Shown here: piece by piece, positions 13,162 to 24,991 of the stretch | Layout of the letters: every line of letters starts with the position of its first letter | Numbering within the stretch: the stretch's first letter is position 1 | Origin: Paramecium pentaurelia | Taxonomy: Eukaryota; Ciliophora; Oligohymenophorea; Peniculida; Parameciidae | Reading direction: 5' to 3' | Length of the DNA stretch: 64,000 nt | Assembly: GCA_905183005.1 (NCBI GenBank) | Contig: CAJJDO010000145.1 | Coordinates: 1 to 64,000 of the forward strand | Position numbers and translations under genes: made by a program | The notes under the pieces: model-generated | Databases searched by the model: none | Told to the model about the DNA's origin: nothing | What the model saw: the letters and a program-made list of their open reading frames with translations, nothing else

Positions 13162-13542
13162 TCAATTATACTTAATCTATGCTCTGCTTGTTACCAAACT
13201 TTATGTAGGGTATATTGAGAGTGTTCTATCTGTTCTGGAAATAAAATCATAATGAGAATATCTTCTTAGTTTCATGACGCAATTAGAAATTTATTGAGAA
13301 TTATGTTCTATCGATAAAAATCGTTCGCTTCGTTTTGATATTTGTGGCTTTTCTTAGATTTTTATGTTAGGTAACAATAATTGTCTTAACTTTATTTGGT
13401 TATTTTATTTTAATGGTTTTAAATATGGGAGTGGTTCATCTGTAAAAGAGGGTCTCTGTTATTTGGTACGCTTTTTAATGACATTTTTTGGTATAATTGA
13501 TCGTTTTGGTTCAATTACATCCATAGGTTTAAAACTAAACAT
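13162..13542 (-). CDS. Small basic unknown protein
   Basis: Intronless 126-residue frame from ATG 13542 to TGA 13162-13164, rich in Lys, Arg, Pro and Gln (EPKRSIIPKNVIKKRTK, RPSFTDEPLPYLKPLK). No known domain. It is convergent with the preceding plus-strand gene, whose stop lies 38 bp away. The plus strand is also open here under the standard code (13364-13573), but the minus-strand translation has much more protein-like composition with Gln from TAA and a stop shared with no other frame. A short basic protein of this kind could be nucleic-acid or microtubule-associated, but that is speculation. Confidence 0.55.
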
Positions 13543-13910
13543 CGCACCCGTTTCAATTGTCTGTACAGCCTAATTTTTCATAGACAATAATAATTAATCA
13601 TAATATTATGTAAATAATATAATTCTTGATCCAGTGAATATTAAAATTTTCACTAACCATCAAACTAGACTGAACTAATTTAAATAATTGATAAAATTTG
13701 TAGAAAAAGAATATTATCATTTATTAAAACATTTTTTTAATATAAATTTTTTCGTTAAATTATAAATTAAATCCCTAGTTCCTTTATGTAAATAAATTTT
13801 TATACACAATATGTTATTTAAAAAAAATAAAAGTTATTTTAACTTAATATAAATAATGAATATAAAACTAAAAATCATATCATTACACTTAGATATCTTC
13901 TCAAAAATTA

Positions 13911-15670
13911 TCAAACCAAAAATAATTATACTTATTACTAATTTCTATTTTTAATAGAAATTTTTAATTCATGTATCATTTCATTTATTGTATTCTGATA
14001 TGTTTTTATGTATGATGTATTTTTTTAATAGCTTTTGAATTTTCTAAAATTATCCATATTCAAATTTTTTTCTTCAATAGTTAAAGTTTTATCAAAATTT
14101 TAGAATTGTGATTTTGCCTATGTATAATCTTAATAAAATTTACCTTCTATCTATCCTAATATCTTACATTTTTGCTATTAATTTGGATTAATGTAGGAAT
14201 TCTATAAATAAGAAACGAAAGCATAAAAGAACAATTATTTATGGGGTTATTCTATATTATAATTTTTTGGATATAAGTTAAATGCTAAAATAGACTATTA
14301 TGATCATACTTCTAATTAGGTTAATTAACGAAGACTGTGTATATAATTATCCTTTAGGATTATTTCTTATAATCTTGTATACTCTTTAATGACTTATAAT
14401 TAAGAGTGAATAATTGAATCAAAAAACACATATTAAAATTGAATTTTTTCGATTATTTATCTAAAGTTATTAGCTGGCAGTACAATTCCTACAGCTGCTC
14501 CAAAAATTATTAAAAATTTATCCTAATATGATTTCAAGTTAAAATACATTTTCTACTTCTGCGTGTCCTCCTTCTAGTATTTGATGCTCTAAACAACTTT
14601 TCTAGTTGAATTGATTTGATTATTCTAGTTCTTGAATTCTTTTGATTTCTTCAATCCACTATCTTTTGATACTTGATACTTCATCTTCATTAGCATTTAC
14701 TTATATAGATTATTATTGTTATTAAATTGATTGATATTAATTTTTTTTGATCTACTTTCTTTTAAAAAAATCGAATGATAGAATTTCTTATTTTATCATA
14801 TCTACTAATTTTTGATCCAATATTCTAAGTTATTCGTAATTTTAACAGATATATTTATAATAATCAGTTTTATTATATGATATTGGATTATTTTCTAAAG
14901 ACAATTCTAATATATCAAATATTTATGGATATTGATTGATTTTATTTGAAGATAAGAATAATTTTTGCAATTTTGGGAGAACTAAAGCTTATAATTGAAT
15001 TATTTACCTTATATATGCTCAATGAATTCAATCTAATTTAAATTCAGATTTAATTCAATTAAAGAAGTTAAATCTTCTAAATTTTCCAATTTTTAGATCA
15101 TATTGTTTCCTAAATTTAACACTTTTAAATTTTTCAATTTATTTAGACCTTTTAAATGGCTAATGTTGTTGCTATGTAAATCTAACACTTCTAATTTCTA
15201 TAAAGAATCTAAATTTTGAATGTTTCTTATTTAATTTTTTGGTAATAACAGTACTTTTAATTTTTATAATTATTCTAACTCTTCAATATCCTTAATTTAA
15301 TTATCGTATAAATCTAGATATAATAAATTGGGTAAGGATATTAAATTTTTAATTAATCCTATTCTATTGTGTTGTAAGGATAATATTTTCAAATTTTCCT
15401 CACCTTCGAACAATGGTATATGTTAAAGATCTAGATTATCTAGATTTAATTTTTCTGTATTTTCCTATCTCTCCTATGGTCTCCTATAGCAGATCCAAAC
15501 ACCTGGTATCTATTATAATTCAGAGAATATAATGTTGCCTCCATTTTCAATTTTTCTGGTTATTCCATTTTTTATTAAATATCGATATCTTATTAATCTA
15601 ATAAATTAATACCTTTCGTCTTTTTCAATTGTAAGGATTTTTTACAATTCTTTTAATTGTCGTAGACCAT
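13911..15670 (-). CDS. LRRC49-like leucine-rich repeat protein
   Basis: SDS22-type leucine-rich repeats run from about 15440 to 14890: LKILSLQHNRIG, LLYLDLYDNQIKDIEEL, LEVLDLHSNNISHLKGL, LKVLNLGNNMI, IELNLNLNQIE. They are followed by a cap (LSLENNPISYN), a linker with IKRQWIEEIKRIQELE, a second domain beginning FLIIFGAAVGIVLPANN, a further cap (LSFLIYRIPTLIQINSKN) and a helical C-terminus. This order, two LRR-type parts joined by a charged linker, matches human LRRC49, a subunit of the tubulin polyglutamylase complex, so a role at cilia or centrioles is inferred. Six tiny introns of 20-29 nt are needed and keep one frame to TGA 13911-13913. The ATG at 15670 is chosen; another ATG with an Asn-rich extension at 15824 is possible. 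Confidence 0.75.
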
Positions 15671-16251
15671 CGTTGTTATTGTTGTTATTGTTTATCTTTT
15701 ATATATCTAGAAATTAATTTAAATTAGCTGTTTAATTCTATTATTAGGTAGCCTTAAGATTAGTTTTTTTAGTGATGTGAGTTTGAGAACTCTTAAGATG
15801 TCTTAAATTCTTGTTTGGTGACATTGAGGATTTCATCTTCATTAATAAATAATAATACATTTGCATTGTGTGAGTCTTTATTCATTAAATTTTTAAATAT
15901 AAATAATTTTAATCTATTTAATTATCTATAAAATATTATATATATTTGTTGTCATATAAAATGACAGTTATGATAACTACTTTAAGTTTTTTTGTTTGAT
16001 CAATCAAAGAAATATTTAATAAAAATAAGAAATTTTTATAAAATAATAGTTATTATACTTACATATTTCTGTTAAATTATAATCATGTAAGGACTCTTTA
16101 CTACATAAATAATAATGAGACAGATTCTAATTTTTCGATATTCCTAATAAATTGAGTCAATAAAAGTTTTTAGAAGATTTCCTTCAAAAGAATTAGATAA
16201 TGGATAGGTGATATAAAATAAATTGGATGTTATATATAAGTTATATATAGA

Positions 16252-16982
16252 TCAAGATTTAATGTGATTATGGCATATCTTTCATATTTTTTATATAAAT
16301 TACTTCAGCTATTATAGATTGCAATGATTCAATCAGCAACTCATCTATCTAAATATTAATATATATATAAATTACTAATGGGAAGATCTTAATCATGCAA
16401 TTAGGATTGGCAGTTCTGATGTCTTATTCAACATTAGTATCTCTTTATAATAGAATTGCTGCATTGAATACTTTATAATAACATTCTAAAATTTTTGTAT
16501 AGTTAAGTTAATTACATTGAAAGAATGATGAATGCTTATTTTTGATGTTGTTTTAAATCCAAAAATGCAACCCAAATTGAGATTCATTAACTTCATACTC
16601 TTTATAGAAGAAATCAAAATCGAAAGTAAAGGATTTATTGGAAATATTGTCTGTAGTGATTGAGCGATTTCTATTTCGTTTCAATATTTTCAAGAATTCT
16701 TATTCATTGAGTTTTACTTTTGGAGAGTAGATGAAGATTTTCAATTAAGTAATATCCTCAACTCCGTCATCAGCTGGTATGAAATCAAAATTGAGAAAAG
16801 CTGATTCTGACAAACTTTTTTTTCTTTAGCTTTCTCTTATTTTTATTTGTCCAATTTAATCATATTTCTGTATTATATTTTATGGTTGTTAGTACTTTTA
16901 AATATTCTTCACAGGTTTAAGCATGCAAAGCTCCACTTCTTCTACGTCTTTCTTAAATTGGTTGTTTTTATTATTATTACAT
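16252..16982 (-). CDS. Unknown protein with possible A-run frameshift
   Basis: Starts MQQQQKQPIQERRRRSGALH only 42 bp downstream of the PCNA stop. A 28-nt intron leads into EEYLKKYDQIGQIKIRES. At the run of seven A near 16825 the coding-like frame then jumps: the continuation (FLNFDFIPADDGVEDITQLK, ending ICHNHIKS at TGA 16252-16254) needs one extra base. Downstream introns of 27 and 25 nt fit. About 215 residues, mixed alpha/beta composition with FDFDFFYKEYEVNESQFGL in the centre. No family recognised. Either the A-run lost a base in assembly, or the gene is damaged. Confidence 0.55.
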
Positions 16983-17024
16983 AACAAGAAATAATATATA
17001 AAATATGTTTTAAAAAACAATTAT

Positions 17025-17888
17025 TCATTATTATTCATCATCATTTATTTTTGGAGCTAAATACAATTTTAATGATCCCATATTTTCAATTTAATATTCA
17101 ATCACTAATGGTTAATCTTGAGACATAGATAAAATGACTTAAGGTGATAATGCAGCTGCTTTATTAAATAAATTGAAATATCTATAGCAAATAGAATGTG
17201 TATTATATACCTAACAGCAAAACTTAAATTCACAGGTTCATCAACATCACATTCTACTCTTTCCTCTTTCTTTTCAGCATCATTAGATTTAACTGAAACT
17301 TATCCTTCTCCAATATCTCCTTTCACATAAAATTTTATTCCATCTTTTGAAGTTTCAATACCAATTGCTTCATTAATATTTCCTAACTCTCTACAGATCT
17401 TTGTAAATTCATTGGATGGCATTTTGATAACTGAAGAATAATCAGTATCTGGAACACCTAATTGTTCTTAATCCAAAGACATTAAATTTAATTAGAACTC
17501 ACTTATGCGATCTAAAATGATTTTAATTTTATAACATACTTTTTGATTCAAAAGTGAATGATAATGTTGTAGGTTCTTCTTCTTAAGTTCTAAGTGTAAT
17601 CTAATCATCATTTCCCGAACACTTCAAAATTTTTTATAAATTCTCAATGCTCAAACCCATAGTAAGAGATTTTTCACATCTATATTTTTTAAATCCTTTC
17701 TCATTCAATTATAATGCAACTAAAGCTACATGAGATGTATCCATAGCCTTAAAATAATTGAATTTTAATTATACTTATAATGAGATTCCTGTTCCATTAG
17801 CTTCAAGATTTACATTTTTAACCAATTCTTTAATTGCTTCTACAATCTTTTTAAATAAGACACCATCTTCAAACTTGGCTTCGAACAT
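17025..17888 (-). CDS. PCNA: PCNA, DNA sliding clamp
   Basis: Starts MFEAKFEDGVLFKKIVEA, followed by AMDTSHVALVAL, the central LMSLDQEQLGVPDTDYSS and C-terminal LVIEYQIENMGSLKLYLAPK, all hallmarks of proliferating cell nuclear antigen. PCNA forms a trimeric ring that tethers DNA polymerases and repair factors to DNA in the nucleus. Three tiny introns are clear: 27 nt before AMDTSH, about 28 nt before the NRISEFQ segment, and about 29 nt near the C-terminus. The length, about 260 residues, is normal for the family. Stop TGA 17025-17027 follows two in-frame TAA codons (Gln-Gln), showing the code. The interdomain loop that binds PIP-box partners is present. Confidence 0.97.
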
Positions 17889-18438
17889 CTTATCTTTTTA
17901 ATTATTTAAATAAATTATAGAGGGAAATATTAAAAACTTCAGATTTGCCGGGTAATTTAATTTATAATTTGCTGATTTATTTATATCCTATCCTAAATTA
18001 CTATATAATATAGATCAAGTATTCTAAAACAAATAAATCAATAATATGTGATTTTATATATATAATCACTTATTTCATTTATTCTATTATATATCAAACC
18101 TAAATATTCTATTATATATCAAAACCTCAATATATAAGCATAAAAAAATAGATAATTTAATTAGAAAAGAATATTAGATTTATATTAAAGTAGAGTATAA
18201 ACTGATAATATTAAAATATTTTAATTGAAAGCAAATAAAAAATAAATGAAGTACTGATTGCCAAATTATGTTTTTTTACACTGATCTATTTAGGAGTAGG
18301 TATTTGAATTGTATCATCCCTATTTTAATAAGAATTCTATAAAGTTAACTCTATTATAAAAAGTTAAGTAAGGATTAAAAAATGAAACAATTATAAGTTT
18401 TAGAAATTATTTATATATGTTAAAGTGATGATAGAGAA
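17889..18438. other. AT-rich spacer upstream of PCNA
   Basis: About 550 bp, very AT-rich. It contains two near-identical short runs, TATTCTATTATATATCAAA (about 18080 and 18108). No gene seen. The PCNA promoter must lie here, but no element can be named. Confidence 0.5.
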
Positions 18439-18687
18439 TCAATTTTCATGATTTTCAATTGAGGTACTTGATTTGTATTTCTGGAAAAATTTGTTTTTCT
18501 TTAATGAGAAAGAATCAAGTGATTCAGTTGAACTTGAGTAATAATTATCTTATTTCTTTTTAGGATCCGTACAGAATTAAAGTTTCTGGTTACGTAAATA
18601 TTCTAATATAGATTTAATCTAAGTATTTGGCTTATGAAAAATCTCCAATTCTAGGGAGTCGAGACTTGAGTTTAAAGAATCTTGCAT
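18439..18687 (-). CDS. Small Ser-rich ORF
   Basis: Intronless 82-residue frame from ATG 18687 to TGA 18439-18441. It begins MQDSLNSSLDSLELEIFHK and later has SSSTESLDSFSLKKNK, so it is Ser- and Lys-rich with possible phosphosites. It lies 36 bp downstream of the mitochondrial S17 gene on the same strand. No family recognised. It could be a separate small gene or, less likely, an extra exon of the S17 transcript. Confidence 0.5.
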
Positions 18688-18723
18688 AATTATTTGTAAA
18701 TATTTTTATGTATGAATAATAAA

Positions 18724-19169
18724 TCACAACCCCGATTAAACCAATTAAGTTCTAATATTTCTAATTTAATTATATGCTACAAATATTACTAAAGCTCTTT
18801 CATAACATCATCCTACACATCTGATGGATTCCTACCCACTGGAATGACCACATTTCTTACGTAATAATATTTGCCACCTGTTTTTTAACAATGTTTGATG
18901 ACTACTTTATCTCCTACCTTACAAAAATTGTCTTCATCATGTGCAATGAACTCAGAAGAATTTCCAAAGTAAGACTTATATTTTTTATGCCAATATTTAT
19001 AGCTTACTTTTACCTAATCATTTCAATTAGATCAATTTACTTTACATGACTTATTTCTACTGTCTCTTATTACAGTACCAAAAAATTCTTAGCCAGATGG
19101 TAATAAATTCTTTATTGTCTTCTATACACTAATCCTAGTTGGATGTATTAATGTCCAAACTGTTTACAT
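18724..19169 (-). CDS. Mitochondrial ribosomal protein uS17
   Basis: Reads MQTVWTLIHPTRISVQK, then FFGTVIRDSRNKSCKVKV, KYWHKKYKSYFG, FIAHDEDNFCKVGDKV and VIKHCQKTGGKYYYVRN. This is the bacterial/organellar uS17 fold: GTV...D..NKS, then YK.H, then AHDE.N.CKVGD, which binds 16S-type rRNA in the small subunit. Bacterial-type AHDExN rather than eukaryotic cytosolic S11 sequence points to the mitochondrial ribosome. A 27-nt intron after NKSCK removes an in-frame TGA, and a 20-nt intron near the C-terminus gives the stop at 18724-18726. The N-terminal extension is short, with no strong targeting peptide visible. Confidence 0.85.
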
Positions 19170-19212
19170 TGTTTGAAAAATATATTATATTTATTTATAT
19201 TTAATTTTAAAA

Positions 19213-20893
19213 ATGTCTAATTATTCTTGCTAATTTTGCTACAAAAGAACAACTCTAGGATATATTAAAAACTATTTCCCTTGCGAAATCAATTTACATA
19301 AAATGATTAGACACACTCTCTATCATAAATATGCAACATCATAAAATTATTATTATACCAAAGACATTAATGAAATATTATCCAAAACTTCTACTGCCAG
19401 AACTATTCTGTATAATGTAAAACATTCAAATATATCATAAGGATTATCTATGTTATGATGAAGAAGATGAATATATTAAAAGATTTTATGAAATCCACGA
19501 ATATCCTCCAAAATCAAAACTGCTTACAGAATTCTATAAATTTCATAAAGATTTACCAAGATGGGTCTTAAAACAAACCATACTAAAAATTCTCAATTAT
19601 TATTATGATAAAAGAAGAAAAATTGAATTTTACAAAATTTAAAGATAAATTGAAATTGAAAATTAAATGAACCCAACTGATCCACCTAAAGGTATTGTAG
19701 GTGATAAACCTTTACTAAGTGATTCAACACCTTAATCTGAGAATTCTGAACCATAATCTAAAGTTAATGTAGATAACATTCTTAAAGAAATCAGTTTTTC
19801 TAATAAGAAACCTTAACCCTCTTCAGAAATCAGTCGTATATTATAAGTCCCTGAATCTCCTCCTATTGGTGAAATACAATAAATGATAAGTTTATTAAAT
19901 CTAAAATCAGATTCTCCAAATCAAAAATAATAATATTAATGGTTTAAAAAGAAAAAAAATCAAAGCAAAAAATCACTAAAATTAGATGAACTTGCTTTAT
20001 CTTTATCTGCTAGAACCCATTAAAATCCTTAAGAAGCAAAAATGCCATTATCAGCCAGATATTAATAATCTTATTCCAATAGATTAATAGATTAAAGTAA
20101 TTTATGTAAATATATTTAGTTTAATCTAAATTATACAATAAACATTCTTAAACCATCTCAAGAGATAAAATTTTAGATTTTAAATAAAATAAGGAATAAT
20201 TCATGTAATAAATATATATATTACTGCAATAGTAAAAAATTCAAATTAGAAGATAAGAATAAAAAAAGTAATTCACCAAAAAAAAGTGATTAAAACAAAG
20301 CAATTCAAGAAATCAAATAACTTGAATTGAAAATAATTAAAAGTCTTTAAGAAATGAAGAATATCAAAAGTAATAATTTATCAAATCATGAATCGAAATA
20401 AATACCCTCTTAAAACCAAAATAATAATAATTAAGTACTCTCTTTGGATTAAAAAGCTTTATATTAAATACTTAAAATTCCTGATTCGTTTAGACAATTA
20501 AATTTTAACAAACTTTAAAATAAAACAAATTCAAAAAGATCTCAAGATTAGAATTAACGTTAACAAAAAAATAATAATAATTCTTCACAACATTAAAAAC
20601 AAGTATAAATATTGGATATGAAAAAATTAATATCCAATAAAAAAGATATAGCTCCAAAAACAGAAAGAGTAAAAAAGACAATACCTTCTCTAAACTTAAA
20701 TCTTATTGGAGCTATAAATTAATCTACTTCAATGACAACTAGAAACAATAGCTTTACTCCTAGTTTAGCTTATGCTTAATTATTAACACCAAAATAAAAT
20801 TAAACAAATATATATAATGAAAATATCATTAATAATTGGCAATAATAAAATACTCTAAATATTGCAATTAGAGAAAACAATATATAAAAATGA
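19213..20893 (+). CDS. Unknown protein, folded N-terminus, Lys/Asn-rich tail
   Basis: ATG 19213 (MSNYSCQFCYKRTTLGYIK) to TGA 20891-20893 with one intron, 19417-19441 (25 nt), removing an in-frame TGA. Residues about 80-160 look folded and helical: YPPKSKLLTEFYKFHKDLPR, then LNYYYDKRRKIEFYKI. The rest, about 380 residues, is Lys/Asn/Gln/Ser-rich and probably disordered. A CxxC at the N-terminus (CQFC) could bind metal but no partner pair is obvious. I do not recognise the family; it reads like a ciliate-specific protein. It is convergent with the next gene, whose stop is 64 bp away. Confidence 0.75.
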
Positions 20894-20957
20894 TTAAATA
20901 TTAAGATATGTTTTTAAAATTAGTATATTTATTTATTATGTAAAACAATTAGTTTAA

Positions 20958-21856
20958 TCAATTAAAATATTTTTTATTGTTTTCTTTTTCATCAATAGAC
21001 ATAGAGTGATCTAAAAATATTAAATAAATATATATACATTATTTATTTGATTATTTCTACTATTATTTATCATTCCCATTATACTTTTTTTCACTATTTG
21101 CAAAACTGAAATTACTTTATCTTGAATTAGATGCAAAACTAAGAGGTTGAGTCTGATTTTTATAATAAGAGAATAAATCTGTTTACATTTAACCATATTA
21201 ATTTGTAAAACTATTAATAAATTCTTCATCATCTAGTATTCTGTTAAGAATTTATTCTTATAATGCATTTGGTTTAATGATAGAGTTATTTTCTAATATT
21301 TCTTAATTTTCTGTAAAACTAGTATTTGGATAGGGTAATTAAACTTTTATAGGTTTACAAATTAATTTTGGTTTATTAACAGAATAAGGTTAATTTGAAC
21401 GATTAGATGATTATTTAGGGATAGGTAATTTAGTTGAAATTGTAGTATGTTCTGTTTGAAAAGAATCATTTCCATTAAATGAATCATCATTAATTATATT
21501 TTATTTAACTCTAGATGAGCAAAACTTTGATTCAAGTGATTCAATTTTAATATTTGCTTTTTACAATTTCTTTTTCAAATTAGCAACATAGTTGTCTATT
21601 TTTAATATATATTGATTATCCTATCAATAATATTATTTTGATTACTCTTTGTTAAATTCTTTTTAGTTCTTACAATTAATCAGATACTAACTTATATTCT
21701 TAATTTCTTTCAACTAATAATTTTTTTAATTTTGCTATTTCAAATCTCTATGTAACCTCTTTCTATTGTAATTTATGAATTGTCTTAAAATAAAATTTAT
21801 TTAATTACTTCCTTTAATTATTAAGTATTCTCCTTTTACTAGCTGTTATTTCTCAT
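20958..21856 (-). CDS. Coiled-coil protein, unknown
   Basis: Starts MRNNSQQKENTQQLKETIHK and runs through a coiled coil (FEIAKLKKLLVERNQEYK, YVANLKKKLQKANIKIESL) into a Ser/Asn/Pro-rich second half (KLPIPKQSSNRSNQPYSV) and a short charged end (SIDEKENNKKYFN) at TGA 20958-20960. Introns of 25, 25 and 27 nt keep the frame. About 270 residues. No family recognised; a structural or adaptor role is the most that can be inferred. It lies 34 bp downstream of the malectin gene stop, same strand. Confidence 0.65.
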
Positions 21857-21890
21857 TAAATTGTAATTTTATTAAAAATATTTTTATAAA

Positions 21891-23105
21891 TCATTTCTTC
21901 TTTTTTTTTGATTTCAATACATTAACATGTCGTGATTTAGGGGATTATGCATTATAATTAATTTCCATTTCACTATCAACCTCTGGGTCTAAAACCTAAA
22001 TATTGTAAAAAAAGAAATTCTTACTAAACCAACAGGAACATTGGCAAACATAATTTTATTGTTACCAAAACAATAATAATACAATATTAAATTAGTCATT
22101 AAAATTGTAGTGAGAATTTTATTATCAAGGATGAAATCTATAATTTGAACTAATACACTTCCTAATGGCACCAGAATATTCTAATTATTTAATACATAAA
22201 TTACATTCAATAATGCATCTAAAAATAACTCTAATGGAGATGGATCTAAACCATTCGAAATCTCATTATATACATTATTTCCAATATCGAAATTATTGAT
22301 TAATTTTTGAAATGGACTTAGATATTGATTCATCAAAGTATTTACATTTTCATTACCTTTCCCTTTTTATTTATGAGCATAACGAGCTGCTTTCTATTTC
22401 AATGCTTTTATAAATTCAACTTAATTAATAAAGGTAGCTTCAATTTGATCTTTAGAAAGTAATGCACTTTCTAAATCAATTAAGATATCTTCTATTTTTC
22501 CTTAATACAATATGATTGCACTAACAGATGCTCCTTTTCCTTTGAATGTCAGATCAAAATGTAGCCTATTATCACTCATTTAAAATATCGTTTTATGATT
22601 TGCTGTAATGTTTTTTCCATCAAATTCAAATTCAAAAGCAAAATATAGCGGTATATTGATTCCACCTGCTTCCTTATAGATATCAAATTACTCCTTTATT
22701 AATTCATCTTCTAAATAAATATCAAAAAAGCGAGCTGATCTTTGTTCTGACTATATTTATTATAAAATTAGTTTATACTTCAATGAAACATAAAATTAAA
22801 GTGTAATTCCCATTCAATCTCATAGTAATTGAATATTTAAAAAAATCTTGATCACTAGATACCGTTCTTGATGTTTAGAATACATAATAATCTAAATATT
22901 AAAGAGGTATCAAATGATGATTTTAATCTGAGGTTACCTTTTAATAGAACATTAATTGTTAGCCACCCTTATAATTTTGATCATAGCGATATAATATTTT
23001 TTATCTGTCCTTATAATAATATTGATTGCCTGCATCAACAGCGTATTTAATTTTATTAGCATCTAAATATGAATTTACTTATATAAAAAGCAAAATTAAT
23101 AACAT
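21891..23105 (-). CDS. Malectin-domain membrane protein
   Basis: Begins with a signal peptide (MLLILLFIQVNSYLDA) directly followed by a malectin-like domain: YAVDAGNQYYYKD, YVFQTSRTVSSD, FKYSITMRLNGNYTLILCF, ARFFDIYLEDELIKEQFDIY, GINIPLYFAFEFEFDGKNI, DNRLHFDLTFKGKGASVSAI. Malectin is an ER protein that binds glucosylated N-glycans; related domains sit on cell-surface receptors. After about 120 further helical residues come hydrophobic stretches (KILTTILMTNLILYYYCF) and a tail ending VLKSKKKKK, which fits a dilysine ER-retrieval signal. Introns of 28, 24 and 29 nt are used. The domain assignment is by pattern: the G, aromatic, FAE-like (here FIES) and FDV-like (FDIY) positions line up. Confidence 0.75.
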
Positions 23106-23317
23106 TATTTACATATTAATTCATATAAATTATATCGTAAATTATTAATTCAATAGCAATCTTAATTCTAAAAATATTAAGATTAAAATTGATATGTATT
23201 CATAAATTATACTCTCTAAAATGATTATAAGTCTAAACATCTATCAAAAGAATATAAAGTAAAGATTTCTTTATGTATAATAATTATAAATATATTAATA
23301 ATTATATGATAAATTAA

Positions 23318-24991
23318 ATGGAATCAAAATCAATGACAATAAGCACTAAAATATAATAGTCAAATTATTCTGCCTTATCTAATCTTCCTCGACATATTAT
23401 TAATTAAATAAAAAGTGAAGGTATTATAACAATTTAATTTTTAGGTGAATTATATATCACTGCACCTAATAAATGCTCAAGAATATGGATAGAAATGAGA
23501 AAAAATGATTTTGTGACAGATGCTCAATTAAACTTTACAATTGTGTAAAGAATCTTTGAAGCTTGTAGAAGTGAGATAGTATAATTATTGAAACTGTAAA
23601 ATGAAAAGGATTTCTTTGAGCTCTTTGATTAAGATAATGATGGGTAAGATTTCAATGAATTCCATTAGAATTTTAAATGAAGATGAGTAGATTTTAGTCT
23701 TTTCTGTCATCAAAGAAAAAATGCATTAAGTAGCTACTGCTTTGTTGAAAATTTAAGAATACATATTATTTAAACAGTTAATGAAAGAATTGAGAACTCT
23801 AGAGGCAAATATTGCAGATTATTAAAATTAATTGAGATAACGTATATCAAACAAAGAAAGAAAAGTGTATAAAGAAATAGGATAAGAAAAGTTAGATGAT
23901 TTTTATGATAAATACTATTAAGAATTTTAATAATTAACAAAGTATAAAATTGATAGAAGGTACACTTATTATATTAATGAAGAGCATAATTAAAAATATC
24001 TTAAGAAAAAGAGTTAGGAATATTGGAAGATCGACTCTCTAAAGATACAGAATTGATGAAAGTTAAACCAAAAAAAAAGTTGAAGGATCTATAAACCCAA
24101 GAAAAGTTGGTTAGTTTAGAAGAGAGAGTAGAAGAAGCATTAGATTTTAGAAAAGAATTGAAGGATTTAGAGAAACATGAATAAGATAGAGTATATAAAG
24201 TATAAAAATATCGTATTGAAAAATAACATAGTGATTTGTTATTTAAATAATAGAAAGAAAGAGAATAATTAGAGGGTAAATTATAAGAAACTGAATATAA
24301 ATTAATCATACAAATGAAAAAAGATTATGATGTTTTACTTAAACAAATTAATCTTCATAATAATGAAATAACTAGAATTTAGAGTTTAGCCTCTAATCAA
24401 GCTATGAAAAAAGGTTTGTATGAAGGAGAAGCTAAAAGATAAAAAGTTTAATCATAATTATAAAATGCTATCATTGCTTAAACTAAAGCTATCAGTTAAC
24501 CTGAATCTAAAATTAATGATTTAGATTAATTTCATGAATCTGAAACCATTAGAAAATTAGAAACTAGAAAGAGTATCTAATTTGTTGGTTCTCCTGGTAA
24601 AGTAAATAATATTTAATAATTAAGCCTGTGTACTCAGAGGAAAGTGAAAAAACTCCTATGGGTTCTACATTTAATGGAAAATCTAAGAACTTTTATTAAA
24701 TCAGAAAAATTATTAAAGAGTCTAAAAATATCACTCAATTCTATATCAAGAAGAATTATGGTGCTGTACACTATTCGATAATTTTCTTAGGATTTACCAG
24801 TTAATTTTATTAGAAGTGCCCATAATATCTAAGGGGATTAACATGAAAAGATAGAAAGATTTCTATCTGTTAAGCGAAAATCTTAGCATGAACTCTTACC
24901 ACCCATCACATAATTGTATGATGATGATATGTAAGAAAAAGTATTGTATCTTAAATAAACTTTAGTAAATCAAGGCAATAACTTAGACTGA
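23318..24991 (+). CDS. EF-hand coiled-coil protein
   Basis: ATG 23318 (MESKSMTISTKIQQ) to TGA 24989-24991. Five tiny introns (24, 25, 23, 23 and 25 nt) are needed and all keep the frame. One splits the Ca2+-binding loop, which after splicing reads DQDNDGILNEDE, a canonical EF-hand with all acidic ligands. The remaining two thirds are long charged helix (EKELGILEDRLSKDTELMK, LVSLEERVEEALDFRKELK) typical of a cytoskeletal coiled coil. A Ser/Pro segment (FVGSPGKPVYSEESEKTP) precedes the basic C-terminus. Function unknown; Ca2+-responsive structural protein is inferred. Confidence 0.8.

Noticed and set aside
13364..13573. Plus-strand 69-codon ORF (MLGNNNCLNF...)
   Set aside because: It is antisense to the minus-strand gene 13162-13542, which has better composition and uses TAA as Gln.
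15961..16250. Extra coding exon downstream of the unknown gene 16252-16982 (SFEGNLLKTFIDSIY)
   Set aside because: It can only be joined by ignoring the TGA at 16252-16254; left as chance or remnant.
24001..24309. Minus-strand 102-codon ORF
   Set aside because: It lies antisense to the coiled-coil part of the EF-hand gene; its Ser/Phe/Leu-rich composition is the mirror of Lys/Glu/Gln codons.
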